Source: Poronia punctata (Eukaryota; Ascomycota; Sordariomycetes; Xylariales; Xylariaceae). From it: a stretch of 64,000 nucleotides of DNA. Position numbers and translations under genes: made by a program. The notes below the pieces were generated by a model. That model was not told where the DNA came from and ran no database searches. It was given only the letters and a program-made list of their open reading frames with translations. Every line of letters begins with the position of its first letter. Position 1 is the stretch's first letter. Positions 36,027 through 47,225 of this stretch are shown here, in pieces. The DNA lies in assembly GCA_022579005.1 (NCBI GenBank), contig MU401532.1:1-64000 (forward strand). Reading direction: 5' to 3'.

Positions 36027-38141
36027 ATGTCCGGGGGAGGCGACGGCAAGACTGTGGTTCAGGATACTGCTAGTGCACTCAGTCATATCCGGGACACCAG
36101 TGTCAAAGGACGGAGCATCGCCTCTGCCGTCCTAGATATCCAGAGACACGCAGTCACGAGGACGAACTGGATCAAGTCGCTCGAGTGTCTCTATCTGGCC
36201 CCGGACCGGGACGACGAGCCCTCGGGCAAGCGTCGACGGCTAGTCAACGGAGACAGCGTATCTTCTTCCTATAGCCCAGAGCTGCTACGGCGCATCTATC
36301 TGGACCCCGTATCTGATCCTGAGCGAGGGAGGGAATACATCGCAGTCTCGTACACATGGGGCCTCTCCGATGAGGAGCACGAGGAGGATAGCTGCCAAAG
36401 CCTCGGCAGATATTTCGTCGAGTCGCGAACGACGGGCGCGGCAGCACAACCTAGTCAGGTCAGAGACATAGTCTGGCAACGGGCTCTCAACTATGCCAAC
36501 CTGGTCAAGTGTGACACGATCTGGATCGACCGAGAGTGCGTCGACCAGGAGAATGTCAGAGAAAAGGAAATCGCGATTCAGAATATGCATCTAGTCTACA
36601 GTCTGAGCCGGCATCCCGTCGCTCTCCTTACGCACGTCGTCGAGACTGCCGACGAGATCGATCTGCTCGCGGGCTTGCTGACGGGTGATATCAGAGAGGA
36701 AGAAAAACCTGCTCTTCTAGACGTTCTGGATGTCATCACGTCGGACCTCTGGTGGCAGAGAGCCTGGACTTTCCAGGAAGATTACCGAGCTTCGACGCGC
36801 ATGACCTTGTTGATCCCGCATGTTAGTGACGTAGAGTTGCATAAGCTGTCCTACCTAGACTATTCGGGCCGGCCATTGTTTGGGAGACTGCCGGATGAGA
36901 TATGTATCAAGTCGACCGAGTTCAGGAGATGCGCCACCGAGTTCTGTCTCCTGTACAGAGAGGAACAGGCGGAGGCGGAGGCCGTCTGCAACCGAATCCT
37001 CACCACGGCCGGTAAATACAACGTACTGCTGCGAGAAAAGGATGCGCCCAACTCATATCCCATGATCTCGCGTTCCATGACACCCACAATCTTGGCCGAT
37101 CTCGACCGTCGTGAAATATCCATGCCGTCGGACCGTCTGGCCATCGCTGCCAACTGTTGCAGCTACACCACCCGTCTCGACACGCCCGCCCTTAACAAAC
37201 ACGGCTATAGCCTAAGCCTCTCTATGTTGGCCTTGTGTCTGTTGAACGGCGAGATGATGGAGAACCACCCGGCCCGCCGCCGTGGTACGCTCGATGACAA
37301 CGTCTTCACATACCTGGCAAAGCAATCTCTCGACAGTTTCCGACCACCCATGAAGGAACTGACCTTTATCAAGAGTTGCCGCTTCGTGGATCCCGTACTT
37401 ACGCCTGCGGGGACACGCACACACGGGCATCTTTGGCGACTCGGGAAGATCATCCGCCCCGAACCCCTCAAGCGCAATAAATACAGTACCCTGCTACCCC
37501 TCGAGACGCTCGCGACGGACTTGCAATACAGGAAATACGGAAATTCATACACCGAGTTGGCGACGGCCTTGCAAACCTTTGTCATGAATTGCCAGGGCGC
37601 GAACCGGCATCAGCGCCACCACCGGGGCAGGAACCCCCTCGTACGTTCCAAGCCGCCCGAGTGGAGCGACTGGATGGCAGACGAACTGGAATGCGCAGTA
37701 ATGGAAGGGAAAGCCCTACGTCTGGCGAGTCTGGTTGATCCGGAGCGACGCTACGAGTACTCTCCCTATAGTGCCGTCTTTGTCGGCGACGATCCCGAAG
37801 ATTGGACCGAGGAGGAAGAGGAGCAGATTAGAAGGAAGTCTGCGCAACAGCAACAGCAACGGCAACTCCAACCCCAACTCCAATCCCCTCCCAGAAAAGA
37901 AACATACGCCTTCACGTCGGTGCAGTTCCCGAGACAACAGTCGTGGCTTGGCGATATACCGAGACACGTGTCACTGGAGGTCGAGGTGGAATGGCCCGAT
38001 ACCCCTGACGACGGGGAGGGGCATCTCCCGAAACTGTATAATAAACGTTGGCTCAATGGTCTTTGCTTCGGGGCCGGCTGCAATACTCCGACACAGCCCG
38101 TCCTCTTCCCTTGGCCCCTGGATCTTCTTTCAGAAGACTAA
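36027..38141 (+). CDS. HET-domain (heterokaryon incompatibility) protein
   Basis: A single exon encodes 704 aa. The HET domain lies at about residues 104-251 and shows all three signature blocks: YIAVSYTWG (104-112), IWIDRECVDQ (165-174) and WWQRAWTFQE (242-251). HET domains act in allorecognition and programmed cell death in filamentous ascomycetes. They belong to the TIR-like fold group, where some members degrade NAD (established knowledge; not testable here). The region after residue 260 has no recognisable STAND, WD40 or ankyrin module, so this is a stand-alone type. A Gln-rich stretch is at about residues 605-620. The bases just before the ATG read CTTTCTTTTTTTAG, a near-ideal splice acceptor, so a 5' leader intron or an extra coding exon is possible. 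It is convergent with MPH1. The partner, if any, is not adjacent. Confidence 0.93.
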   Translation: MSGGGDGKTVVQDTASALSHIRDTSVKGRSIASAVLDIQRHAVTRTNWIKSLECLYLAPDRDDEPSGKRRRLVNGDSVSSSYSPELLRRIYLDPVSDPERGREYIAVSYTWGLSDEEHEEDSCQSLGRYFVESRTTGAAAQPSQVRDIVWQRALNYANLVKCDTIWIDRECVDQENVREKEIAIQNMHLVYSLSRHPVALLTHVVETADEIDLLAGLLTGDIREEEKPALLDVLDVITSDLWWQRAWTFQEDYRASTRMTLLIPHVSDVELHKLSYLDYSGRPLFGRLPDEICIKSTEFRRCATEFCLLYREEQAEAEAVCNRILTTAGKYNVLLREKDAPNSYPMISRSMTPTILADLDRREISMPSDRLAIAANCCSYTTRLDTPALNKHGYSLSLSMLALCLLNGEMMENHPARRRGTLDDNVFTYLAKQSLDSFRPPMKELTFIKSCRFVDPVLTPAGTRTHGHLWRLGKIIRPEPLKRNKYSTLLPLETLATDLQYRKYGNSYTELATALQTFVMNCQGANRHQRHHRGRNPLVRSKPPEWSDWMADELECAVMEGKALRLASLVDPERRYEYSPYSAVFVGDDPEDWTEEEEEQIRRKSAQQQQQRQLQPQLQSPPRKETYAFTSVQFPRQQSWLGDIPRHVSLEVEVEWPDTPDDGEGHLPKLYNKRWLNGLCFGAGCNTPTQPVLFPWPLDLLSED

Positions 38142-38735
38142 CCTAGGTTAGTTATCATATGGGATTACGTGGGGTACGTGACACGAAATATCATATCCTG
38201 ATAGCAAATGTGAGGATGAAAGAGGTTCGGAGCAAAAAGAATTAAAATGGAAGAAAAAAAGAAGTGAGCTGAATAGAGAAATATAACATGTAGAATATAT
38301 AATGACTGTAATGGATTTTTATGTACCAAACAAAACAAAACCAACAGGCAGTGCCCCCCCCACTGGTGATATTTCGCATCCCTTTTTCAGGCGTCTCGAA
38401 CGAGGACGGGGAATAAAGATATCGCACTCTTTACCATCGTATAAGCGGCACGTCAAACCAAAGAAAGAAAGAAAGAAAGCATCGCGTCATGCTAGATACT
38501 GAGTATGAGAAGGAATATAAGCTGTACTTTTACGAGCCTAGGTAAGTACTTAGGTTAGTCCAAATCAAAATGTATGCACACTGAAATACCTACACACCTC
38601 AATAACAAAGCACTTTATCTTTTCAGCCTCAACGCCGTGCAGAAACAATTTCTTTCCAGCAACAGTTGTAAGTATTTAGACAACCTTCTTTTTGAAAATG
38701 TACAGGTATCCATCCATCCAATTTTTTTTTTTTTT
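38142..38735. other. Convergent 3' region HET / MPH1
   Basis: These 594 bp separate two converging stop codons and should hold both 3' untranslated regions. It is A-rich, with short AAAG and poly-T runs. No gene or stable hairpin is evident. Confidence 0.55.
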
Positions 38736-41700
38736 TTACTCATCATCACTATCATCCTCAACCACTACCCTACTATTATTCCTTTTCCTCCGGGTTAATG
38801 TACCGCGCTTTTTGCTACCGGATCCTTTATCCTTTAGAAACTGGCTCATGGAAGGTAGGTCATCATCATCATCATCATCATCCTCGCTCTCAAGGTACGA
38901 TTTCGGTTTAGGTTTAGGTTTAGGTTTGGCTTTGCGCTTGTCGGGAATAGAGGATGTTGGAATGGCCATCATAGAAGATGATGTGGGGATGTTGGCGGCG
39001 GCGGCGGCGCTGGATGTCACCATGTTATCTGCTACGACGAAATCTTCCAGATCGGCACCGCTGTCCGAGTCGTCTGTTAATTCTAGGTCGCTTGTACGGC
39101 GGCAGTCGTCGCCTTCGTCGGCGCTCTCGTCGTAGACTGCTGCCGGTACTGCTGTTTTCTTTCCTCCTCCTCGGCTCCGTTTAGTTGTCGAGGGGGGAAC
39201 CTTTGGTTTTCCTTGTTTAGCCGGTTGTTTTGCTTTAGGCTTTGAGGCCTTCGAGCGCTGCTTTGGAAGTGGTGGAAGGTCCTCTTCTATATCTTCCATC
39301 TCACCGTCGTTGCTGCCGGGTTTTGGTGGATGATTGCGGGGTTTGCTTGTAGTTGACTGTTTGGGCCGGGAGCGGGCTAAAGCTACGGACAACTCTTCGA
39401 TCTCGTCGTCGTCGTCGTCGTCGTCGTCATCATCATCATCGTCGTAATCGTCTCTAATGTTGACGGTGTTTTCTATAATCATGTCGTCTTCCGTCTCAAG
39501 GGAATCACCAATGTCACGGGGTGATGCCACTTTTCGTCGTTTGCGAGGGGGTTTTTCTTCTTCGGAGACAACACTTTCCGGGCCGGAATCCTCCCCAGGT
39601 GATGGTAACGGCAACCGTTGATACCGACTATCATCAACTTCGCCATAGGGTTTGGCGAATTTGTCTGTACTTGACCGATATCTTGCAAGTGTCTGGAACA
39701 ACTTGACGCATCGTTTGGTGTACGCCCCATGTTTAACATGAACCACTTTTTGCCGTACCCTCTGAGCTTTAGGATGTGCCGTCATGTCTAGCTGTTCGAT
39801 AAACTCCATCTCTCCTCGTCGGTGACAGGGCAAATTCTTGTAATTTTCGTTCAGCTCCGCAATTTCCTCGTCTCGTAACAAGACTTGTCCGAGAGGGGGT
39901 ATATCCGCAGTCTCTTGGGTTTCCCGAGGTTCCAATGTAGGAGCCTTTGCTGCCTTGGTTTTCTTAGTCGACCCGGCCTTGCCTAACATCGATGCTACAG
40001 ATTGAAATCCGGTTTCCACACCGTCGGGCATATGGAACTTTTTAGCTGGCCGCTTCTTTGGAGCCGCCTTCTTCCTCGGCTCCGGTAGACCTCCTGATTG
40101 CGTATTCTCCACGGGAATTTCTACGGCTCTCATGTCGACTTCGGGTCGGGCTTCCCTCGGGACTATCCTGTTGGAAAGGTCATGGCGAAATGCGAAGCGG
40201 CTCCCGTCACATATCATGGCCTGCATCTGTTCATACCCATCCTTGGACTTGGCATAATTATCCTCCTCCTTTCCTCGCATGAGGAGAAGAACTACACGCC
40301 CTGCCCGCTTCCTGCCGGTTCGCCCCATCCTCTGTAGCATTCGGATTGGAGAGGCCGAGGCGTCGTAACAAATGATGAGGTCGACCTGGCCAATATCAAG
40401 ACCTTCTTCTCCGATAGAAGTGGCAACTAGAACGTTGAATTCGCCTTCCTTGAATTTTTTAATCCTCTGAATCTGCTCGGATTGTTTCATGCCCTCGGAT
40501 CTCTTGGAATCGGCCTGGCCGACGAAGACGGCAGCTCGGACAATAGGTTGGTGGGTGTTCAAAACGCGGACAATCTCCTCGGCGCTATCGCGATATTCGC
40601 TAAAGACAATGATTCGTGTATTAGACCTCCCGTCTTCGCGGCCTTCTCCCGCGTCCAGGAAATGGTTGAGCACAGTATCGCACAGGCATGTTAGTTTCGG
40701 ATGGCCCACAAATCCATCACTTCGAACCCAGCGATCCATCTTGGTCATCATCTCTTTGAAGCTATCGTCCTCGACGATCTGCCGCTTATATTTCGCGCCT
40801 TTCTGCCCTTGGCTTTCGACCTCGTCTCGGAACTGCACCATACTGTCATAAAATGGCTTTATGCCGTGGAAGTTGAGGAGTTTGATCGTGTGCGCCAAGC
40901 TGCTCAATATGGAGAATATGCTCATCATCATGAACTTGAGACCCTGGTTTGCCTGGCGTCCGGCACCGGCAAACCATTCCTGCCTTGCTTTGACCAAACC
41001 ATAGGTGGTAAGGGCCATGGGGTCCCGGCCATAGTATATGTTTTGGGAGCCCAACTTCTCCACTAGCGGCTTCAAGGCCTTGCCGAATAAATTCTTGAGA
41101 AATATGATCTCTTCGGACGGGTCGAGGACGACGATATCCTCGTCTCTCTGGTGGACGTAGGGTCTAATATCAAGCGAGTTTTCCGTACGAATCTCCACAT
41201 GGGAGATCCCTAGGCCATCGATTACTTCTTGGACGGCCTCTACCTTGGAACCCGGCGTAGCAGTCAAAGCGAGTATGCGGAAGCTGCTCGAGAAGCGGCG
41301 CAAGAAGCTTACGACCTTCACATACGCGTAGTTTCCAGTAGCCCGATGAGCCTCGTCGATAACAAGTAGGCCGATGGATTTGGGATCAGCAAAGCCGGCA
41401 GAGAGATCGTTCTGTAGAGTCTGTGGAGTCATGAAGAAGACCCTCTTGGAACTCCATTCCTCAGCTCTGAGGGCTGGCGCGGTTTCTCCTGTTAGAAGTG
41501 TGGTCTGCGACCTGGGAATGCCGGCAATGTGAAAACATGCATCGATTTGTTGGGAGACGAGAGGCTTGGTGGGAGCGACAAAGATCAGCTTAGCCGTCTT
41601 CATCCAGCGAAAGTAATTCAGCATGATCGTGGCCGCGATGAATGTCTTTCCCAGACCCGTGGGTAACGCAACTAGCGTGTTGTTAAAGAGGCCATTTTTG

Positions 41701-42146
41701 ACAATGCTGTACTGATAATCACGGGTAGGGCCCAGATTCGTAGGATATACCCATGTCTTTAGAGCTTCATGGTCAAGCTGGTGATGCGTCGGGGGCTCGG
41801 GGGGCAGATCTGCACGAAAGGCACGATTCCTAGACGGCTGCGCCAGGTCAGACTCCTCGGTGGCCTCAACAGTCTGACCAAAAAGAGTGGTTTGCCTAAA
41901 GGATGAGGCTGGCCCGCCGATGCGTGGAGCGGGCCGGAAAGTCGTGCGCCGGGCATTACCAAACGTCTCTGCCTCTGGCCCGTCCACAAATATTGCCGAC
42001 GCCGAACTTGCGCCACTAGTCCGAGTAGTACTACCAAAACTAGAGCCAGACTTCGTGCTGGCACGGACCGGGCTGGTAGCTTGTGTCACTGCTACAAGCA
42101 GATCCTCATCTGCAATATCGTCGCCGTCGAATCCATCCGAGTCCAT
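38736..42146 (-). CDS. MPH1: ATP-dependent DNA helicase Mph1 (FANCM family)
   Basis: One uninterrupted exon encodes 1,136 aa, the normal length for filamentous fungi. RecA domain 1 has Walker A LPTGLGKT (161-168), the DEAH box (264-267) and LTATPGS (about 304-310). An FANCM-type insert follows. Domain 2 ends in [13 protein letters not shown] (motif VI). The tail is disordered, Lys/Pro-rich and acidic, with runs of Asp. Mph1/FANCM is a 3'-5' helicase that dissociates D-loops and remodels stalled forks, favouring error-free repair over crossovers (established). Two trinucleotide tracts in the tail (about 38860-38885 and 39403-39446) encode the Asp runs and may vary in length. The gene is divergent from MEX67 (1,144 bp apart) and convergent with the HET gene. 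The ATG at 42146 begins the typical [17 protein letters not shown]. Confidence 0.97.
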   Translation of the reverse strand: MDSDGFDGDDIADEDLLVAVTQATSPVRASTKSGSSFGSTTRTSGASSASAIFVDGPEAETFGNARRTTFRPAPRIGGPASSFRQTTLFGQTVEATEESDLAQPSRNRAFRADLPPEPPTHHQLDHEALKTWVYPTNLGPTRDYQYSIVKNGLFNNTLVALPTGLGKTFIAATIMLNYFRWMKTAKLIFVAPTKPLVSQQIDACFHIAGIPRSQTTLLTGETAPALRAEEWSSKRVFFMTPQTLQNDLSAGFADPKSIGLLVIDEAHRATGNYAYVKVVSFLRRFSSSFRILALTATPGSKVEAVQEVIDGLGISHVEIRTENSLDIRPYVHQRDEDIVVLDPSEEIIFLKNLFGKALKPLVEKLGSQNIYYGRDPMALTTYGLVKARQEWFAGAGRQANQGLKFMMMSIFSILSSLAHTIKLLNFHGIKPFYDSMVQFRDEVESQGQKGAKYKRQIVEDDSFKEMMTKMDRWVRSDGFVGHPKLTCLCDTVLNHFLDAGEGREDGRSNTRIIVFSEYRDSAEEIVRVLNTHQPIVRAAVFVGQADSKRSEGMKQSEQIQRIKKFKEGEFNVLVATSIGEEGLDIGQVDLIICYDASASPIRMLQRMGRTGRKRAGRVVLLLMRGKEEDNYAKSKDGYEQMQAMICDGSRFAFRHDLSNRIVPREARPEVDMRAVEIPVENTQSGGLPEPRKKAAPKKRPAKKFHMPDGVETGFQSVASMLGKAGSTKKTKAAKAPTLEPRETQETADIPPLGQVLLRDEEIAELNENYKNLPCHRRGEMEFIEQLDMTAHPKAQRVRQKVVHVKHGAYTKRCVKLFQTLARYRSSTDKFAKPYGEVDDSRYQRLPLPSPGEDSGPESVVSEEEKPPRKRRKVASPRDIGDSLETEDDMIIENTVNIRDDYDDDDDDDDDDDDDEIEELSVALARSRPKQSTTSKPRNHPPKPGSNDGEMEDIEEDLPPLPKQRSKASKPKAKQPAKQGKPKVPPSTTKRSRGGGKKTAVPAAVYDESADEGDDCRRTSDLELTDDSDSGADLEDFVVADNMVTSSAAAAANIPTSSSMMAIPTSSIPDKRKAKPKPKPKPKSYLESEDDDDDDDDLPSMSQFLKDKGSGSKKRGTLTRRKRNNSRVVVEDDSDDE
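39403..39446. repeat. TCG/TCA trinucleotide tract in MPH1
   Basis: About fourteen consecutive TCG then TCA triplets on the plus strand encode an Asp run in the disordered C-terminal region of MPH1. The tract stays in frame, so length changes would alter only the acidic tail. Confidence 0.85.
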
Positions 42147-43290
42147 CGCACCGGAGATAAGAGGTCATATCATGTGCAGCCTGATGATTTCAATCGACAA
42201 GTCAAATAAATATTGAAGCGATTCTTGACAAGTGCGAATTCGGTATTGCGATCCGACGACAGTGTATGTTGTTGAAAATCAAGGGTCGCGAGGTCGCGAA
42301 CGACCCAAACCCAGAACAGAGTATAGGTTGTCGCGTGCTCACGTGAAGCGCATTAATGCAGAAATGCCGGCGAGCGGCGTTTGCTTCTACAGTACATACT
42401 GTGTTTCTTTTGGTGAGAGACTGTGAGAGTGCTCTTCTCTTTACGGTGTGCGCACCGTGTGGTATTATCAAACCACTGTACGACCTCTATTCGTGCCCTT
42501 TTGGTACGATAGAGACTTTGACGACCAACAGGGCATACGAAAGCGATGCTGGGTAAATAGTAAATACAACCTGAAGGCAGTTTATGTCTAGGTATTGTAT
42601 ACCTAATCGACATGGATTTGCAGTGTACTTAAGCCATGGACAACTTGATGCCCATTGTTACGAGTAATACGGTTACCCAATGTACGTGCCACGCAATAGC
42701 CACCCGTATATACGTATTCTATCAATAGCTTCCAATGTTCTAGGCAGAACACCCCCACTCTTCAGCCACAAGACGGGGAAAAGCGGACACCGAATAGGTA
42801 CGTGTACTTCGTATCCAAGCACCCAAGGTCTGTGCGTCCTAATAGGCTCCAAACCTTGTTTTCTTTGTCAGCCCGGTGCCTCATCTAAACTCACCTTTGT
42901 CCGAAGCCTGTCATAATATTGCGCCGCGCCTTCCCTCTGACTACTACTCACAAAGGAAGAACATTTGATCCGATCCACCAAAAAAAACGGACAAAGTCCG
43001 CAAAACCCCGTAACAAAGCTGCGATATCGTCCTCGATTCATTGCCAATCTCGAATCATCTCTAGAACTACATCACGACGCGACATCTGGAGCGACTACGG
43101 GACTGTATATCTAGGTACGCAGCGAACGGTCATTTCGACCTGACGGGCATTTTACCCGGCACCTGCGACCTCTCCACAAGCCAAGTTACTGCCTTGCGAA
43201 CAACCAAAACTAGCAAAAACAGAAACCACACGCTTCCGCCCCACTCCAACTGAGCCTTCCCGACCAACTGGTCTAAAGATTTCACGCACA
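42147..43290. promoter_or_regulatory. Divergent promoter region MPH1 / MEX67
   Basis: These 1,144 bp separate the two start codons. CACGTG occurs at about 42339 and TACGAGTA at 42659. No clear TATA box is visible. The short ORFs inside overlap one another on both strands and have no recognisable similarity. Confidence 0.5.
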
Positions 43291-45493
43291 ATGGCTCCTA
43301 TGGGACCTAGTAACAAGAACGGTTCCCTCCCAGGGCGAAACCCAAAGGGCACACAGAAACCCCAAACCGAAAAGGCCAGTACTCGCAATGGGATCTCAAA
43401 ACGCCGCGGAGCCCCCAGAGTGGATCGAGACGGTGACCTTAATATGGATTCGCCCGCGTCCAAAGCTGGCTCTCACCAAGGCAGGCCAGCAAATGCTCCC
43501 TTAGGCCCGTCGAGAGCCCAATCGAGAAACCCAAGACCGACAACGAAAACGCAACAAATCCTTCAACGTGCATTAAATAGCGACCAGAGCGCTATCGCGT
43601 CGCAAGTCACATCACGGACCCGTGGAGCCCGACGTAGTGAACCTGCCCCGCTTGTTACTCTTCAGGTGGAGGGTCTCAAATCCAGCAAAGCCGCCCACAA
43701 TGAAGGCGGCGGTCTTCGTGATCTGCTAACGTTTCTGGAGCGCAAAGCGGTGGGCGTTTCAGGCAACAGACGAACCATCAGGATCAAAAAGGTAAGTTGT
43801 AAAGTCCTCCCCGCAGGGCCTGGGGGGTTACGAAGCGACGCATATTCTCCCAAATCGTTATTATGCCATTAGCTCGCAAAAACGAGGAGAGAAGACAATT
43901 TCAATCCAGCAACGTATACGTCCCGGGAGCCTAGGTCTTTAACAAGGTCTCAGCGCCTTGCTAACATCTAGTAGTCCCAAATAAGAGGTGACTTCGTCTA
44001 CATTACTGCAAGCAAGGAAGATGCGGACGAGATTCTGAAAGTTAATGGCTTCCTCTTCGCTGGTGTGAACCTTCAGATCACTCTCGCACAAGACACTCCG
44101 AATGGTCAGCAGCTCTCTTCAAGCGCCCAAGAGGTCAAGGCAAAACTTCAGCGAGTCCTCGAACAGCGATATAACGGCAACACGAAGCTGCTCGACCTCT
44201 CCACCCTTGGCGCCGATCCGACCCTGAATGAAATGGGCTTTTTCAGCGGAGAGTCGACACCAGAAAAGATGTTCCGCGCCTTGATGGTAGTTGCCGATGG
44301 ACTATTCAAAACCGCGGCCGACAAGCGCAACGCCGTCGCCAGCATCTCGCTCGCGGGCAATAACATCAACGACGTGTCACAGATCATCTCCCTTACCGAC
44401 ACCTTCCCAGACGTTGTCCACCTCGAGCTCAGCCGGAATCAGTTCAAGGACATCCGAGGCCTTCAGAAGTGGCGACATCGCCTTCGCAGTCTCGAGACCA
44501 TTCTCCTCAACGAGAACCCGATCGAGGTTGAATGTCCGACATATAAATCCGAACTGGTGTCCTGGTTCCCGAAGCTATCCAACCTCAGCGGTACTCAAGT
44601 GCGAACGCCGGAACAAGTGGCGGCCGCCTCCACTATACGGCTGATACAGCAGTCAGGCGCTGATTTCCGAGACCTCAACGGCGTTGGAGAGGCCTTTGTC
44701 CGCGAATTCGTCCCCATGTACGACGCCGATCGATACAATCTGGCGGCGAAGTACTATGATGAACAGAGCACATTTTCGGTTGCCGTCAACACAAGGCCTT
44801 CGCACAGAGGCAACGGGCCTACGCCGTCTTGGGGCTCGTACATAAAATTTTCCCGGAATCATGTAAAGATCACCCATGCGCCTAGCCGACAGCAACGGAT
44901 ATTCAAGGGTGTTGGTCAGATACAGGCATTGTGGCAACAGCTTCCGCGCACGCAACATCCGGACTTGAACACGCATCCCCAACTTTACATTGTCGATTGC
45001 CATGCAATCCATGGCCTCGAAGACCCGTCACGCCAGAGTCTCGTCGGTGTCGACGGAATGATCATCACGATCAACGGCGTGTTCGAGGATCAGGAGAACG
45101 GCTCAACGACTATATCCCGACGGAGCTTCTCCCGAACGATCACACTCGGGCCTGGTGCTCCGGGTAGAAATCCCATCCGAGTCGTCAGCGATCTGCTGTT
45201 TCTCAAGTCGTACTCACCTTTGCCGGCGCCGACGGCCACCATGGTGCCTGTTCCCAGCAATCCACCACCAAAAGAACAGATGATTCTGGAGCTTTGCAAG
45301 CAGACTGGGATGACGGTTCATTATACTCAGCTTTGTCTCGAAGGCGCAAACTGGGATTTCAACCGGGCGCTTGCCTCGTTTCATCAGAATAAGGTATGTG
45401 CTTCACCAACTTAGTCTCTTAGAATTTGCGAGTGCATAACTAATAGTTTAATAATAGGCCAATCTACCTCCAGATGCATTCGTTACTGTGTGA
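43291..45493 (+). CDS. MEX67: mRNA export receptor Mex67 (TAP/NXF1 family)
   Basis: Three exons, 43291-43791, 43975-45393 and 45458-45493, encode 651 aa. All introns are phase 0 (GTAAGT...TAGTAG, 183 nt; GTATGT...AATAG, 64 nt). The order is a basic disordered N-terminus, an RNA-binding region (about 124-220, with DFVYITASKEDADEIL), leucine-rich repeats (about 230-340, with SLAGNNINDVSQI and LELSRNQFKDIRGL), an NTF2-like domain (about 380-570) and a C-terminal TAP/UBA-like domain (about 598-651). The last includes QMILELCKQTGM and ANWDFNRALASFHQNK, and binds FG nucleoporins. Mex67 works with Mtr2 to carry mRNPs and pre-60S subunits through nuclear pores (established). The tiny last exon, 12 codons, completes the UBA-like end as ANLPPDAFVTV. 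The first intron ends in a tandem acceptor, TAGTAG (see findings). Confidence 0.96.
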
Positions 45494-46591
45494 GGAAGCT
45501 GGGTCTAGAGAACGACAGACGATTACGATAACGATGAATTGCACTGCATTGCATTGCTACGGCGTTTGGGGAACAGGATCGCGGATAAGCGATCAACTTT
45601 TTTTTCTTTTCGGGGGTTCATGTATCATGTATCGGTACCTGCTGTTGTATGCACGGGGGTTTTGTATTCTATGGTTGGGAAGAGACCTGGCAAAAGAGGT
45701 TGTTACGGAAGACACCTACTGTTTGAGCTGGAATAGGGTTTATGGGAGCTGAGGGTGAAAGGATGACCACGGTGATGGCGGTTCCAGTTGGAACGGAGAG
45801 CGGAAAGAGTTGCGGTTTGCAACGTTTTGTGTTGCTCCCAGCGAAATCAACATACTTAAAGTAGCTACAGCGGTACCGCAAAGCTGAAAATTCATGTCAA
45901 ATTCAACCCCCCCGAATTCATTTCATGTTCCATGCAGCTGACTGTCAATTGATGAAAGTTTCTCGCGCTCACAGATCACCATACTAGCTATAGGGAAAAG
46001 TGTTGGCGAGATAGACGGTCGGTTGGTTTGTTGCCAGATTACCAACTCTGTCTTGATGGTACATCCATTTACAGTATCATCTGACAACTTATCAAGGGTC
46101 CAGACTCCAGACTTACTACCCCTAGCCTTATCTACCGAAAGATCCGATGTCGAAAGCCCAAGTGATGCCGGTGATTCGCGACAACCCGGCGCTTAATATA
46201 TACAACAAGGTAGGTTAAGTAGGTAATGTAGGTCTAGTGACTGCCTGTAAGTATGTATGTATGACGACGCGTGGTTTTTGTAGAGGGCGCTTCGTCATGG
46301 CGGTTATTTTCGGCAGATGTAGGTAGGTTACATGCAGGCCCTATGAAACTTTTGCCTTTGCTGTCCTCCTCTAGACTACGAGAAGATATATTTTACGTAT
46401 CGTACCTAGTGTAGGTTAGGGAAAATGAAATAAAAACATCTACACGTAAGGTTAGGTATGTAGATATTAGGTACCCCGGCGCAAATACGACAGACAGCAG
46501 GGTAAGTATGTATGTAAGTTATAGAGAGTAGGTAGGTACCTACTTTACCTACCATTATCAAAAGAGAAGCAGCACAGATTAGTTTTGTTTA

Positions 46592-47225
46592 TACTCGTAC
46601 TGGTATACGGAAGTTCAAGGAGAAAAGGATTTATCGTATGTCTATCTATCTGTCTGTCTGTCTGTTTGTCTTTCATGCACGTCAAAATCAGATAGAAGGT
46701 TGATCATTTATGCTGTTTTTGGTAAGCCCCCCCAAAGGAGATTACTGTACATCATGTGTATAAAGAACGTAAAATATCGACATACAAGTACACGTAAAAT
46801 CCCCTGTCGATGTTGGGAGGCCGTGCGGCTGGCCGACGACCGACCATATTAGGGGGGCAGCGGCGTGGAATAAGTACCTACCGTAAGGTATTGATGCTCA
46901 TGCAACGGTCGGGACGATCTTGTCTTTTCTTTCAGTTCAACGGCTGTATGTACGAGTACATTAATCTCGGATACGCAAGTCATATTTTTGCTGACTGATT
47001 TTAGCTTGATCCCGTCGGGGCCCGCCTACGAGTAGGTAGGTACCTCTTAAATGACACTGTGTTTGTCAACGTGTTATGCACTGTTTAGATGAACCTATCG
47101 TACGCCTCGGTTCGATTCGATCCTATCAGCAGCGGTCCGAACCACAAGGTAGGTATTAGGTTAGGTGTGTATGTATTTGTAATTTTTACGCGTGCTTTAT
47201 ATATATCTTCAGTAACATACTCGTA
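46592..47225. other. Cluster of TACGAGTA-type words in TAGGTA lattice
   Basis: Four copies of TACGAGTA or TACTCGTA lie within 634 bp (46592, 46951, 47027, 47218). The copy at 47027 runs into TAGGTAGGTACC, and the copy at 46951 sits in the wider palindrome TGTACGAGTACA. No gene overlaps. The role is unknown; see findings. Confidence 0.7.
46641..46670. repeat. TCTA/TCTG tetranucleotide run
   Basis: A compound microsatellite of TCTA then TCTG units, about seven units long, in intergenic DNA. No function is visible. Confidence 0.75.

Noticed and set aside
46592..47225. Spaced octamers as a CRISPR-like array
   Set aside because: The repeats are eight bases, irregularly spaced and in both orientations, and the host is a fungus.
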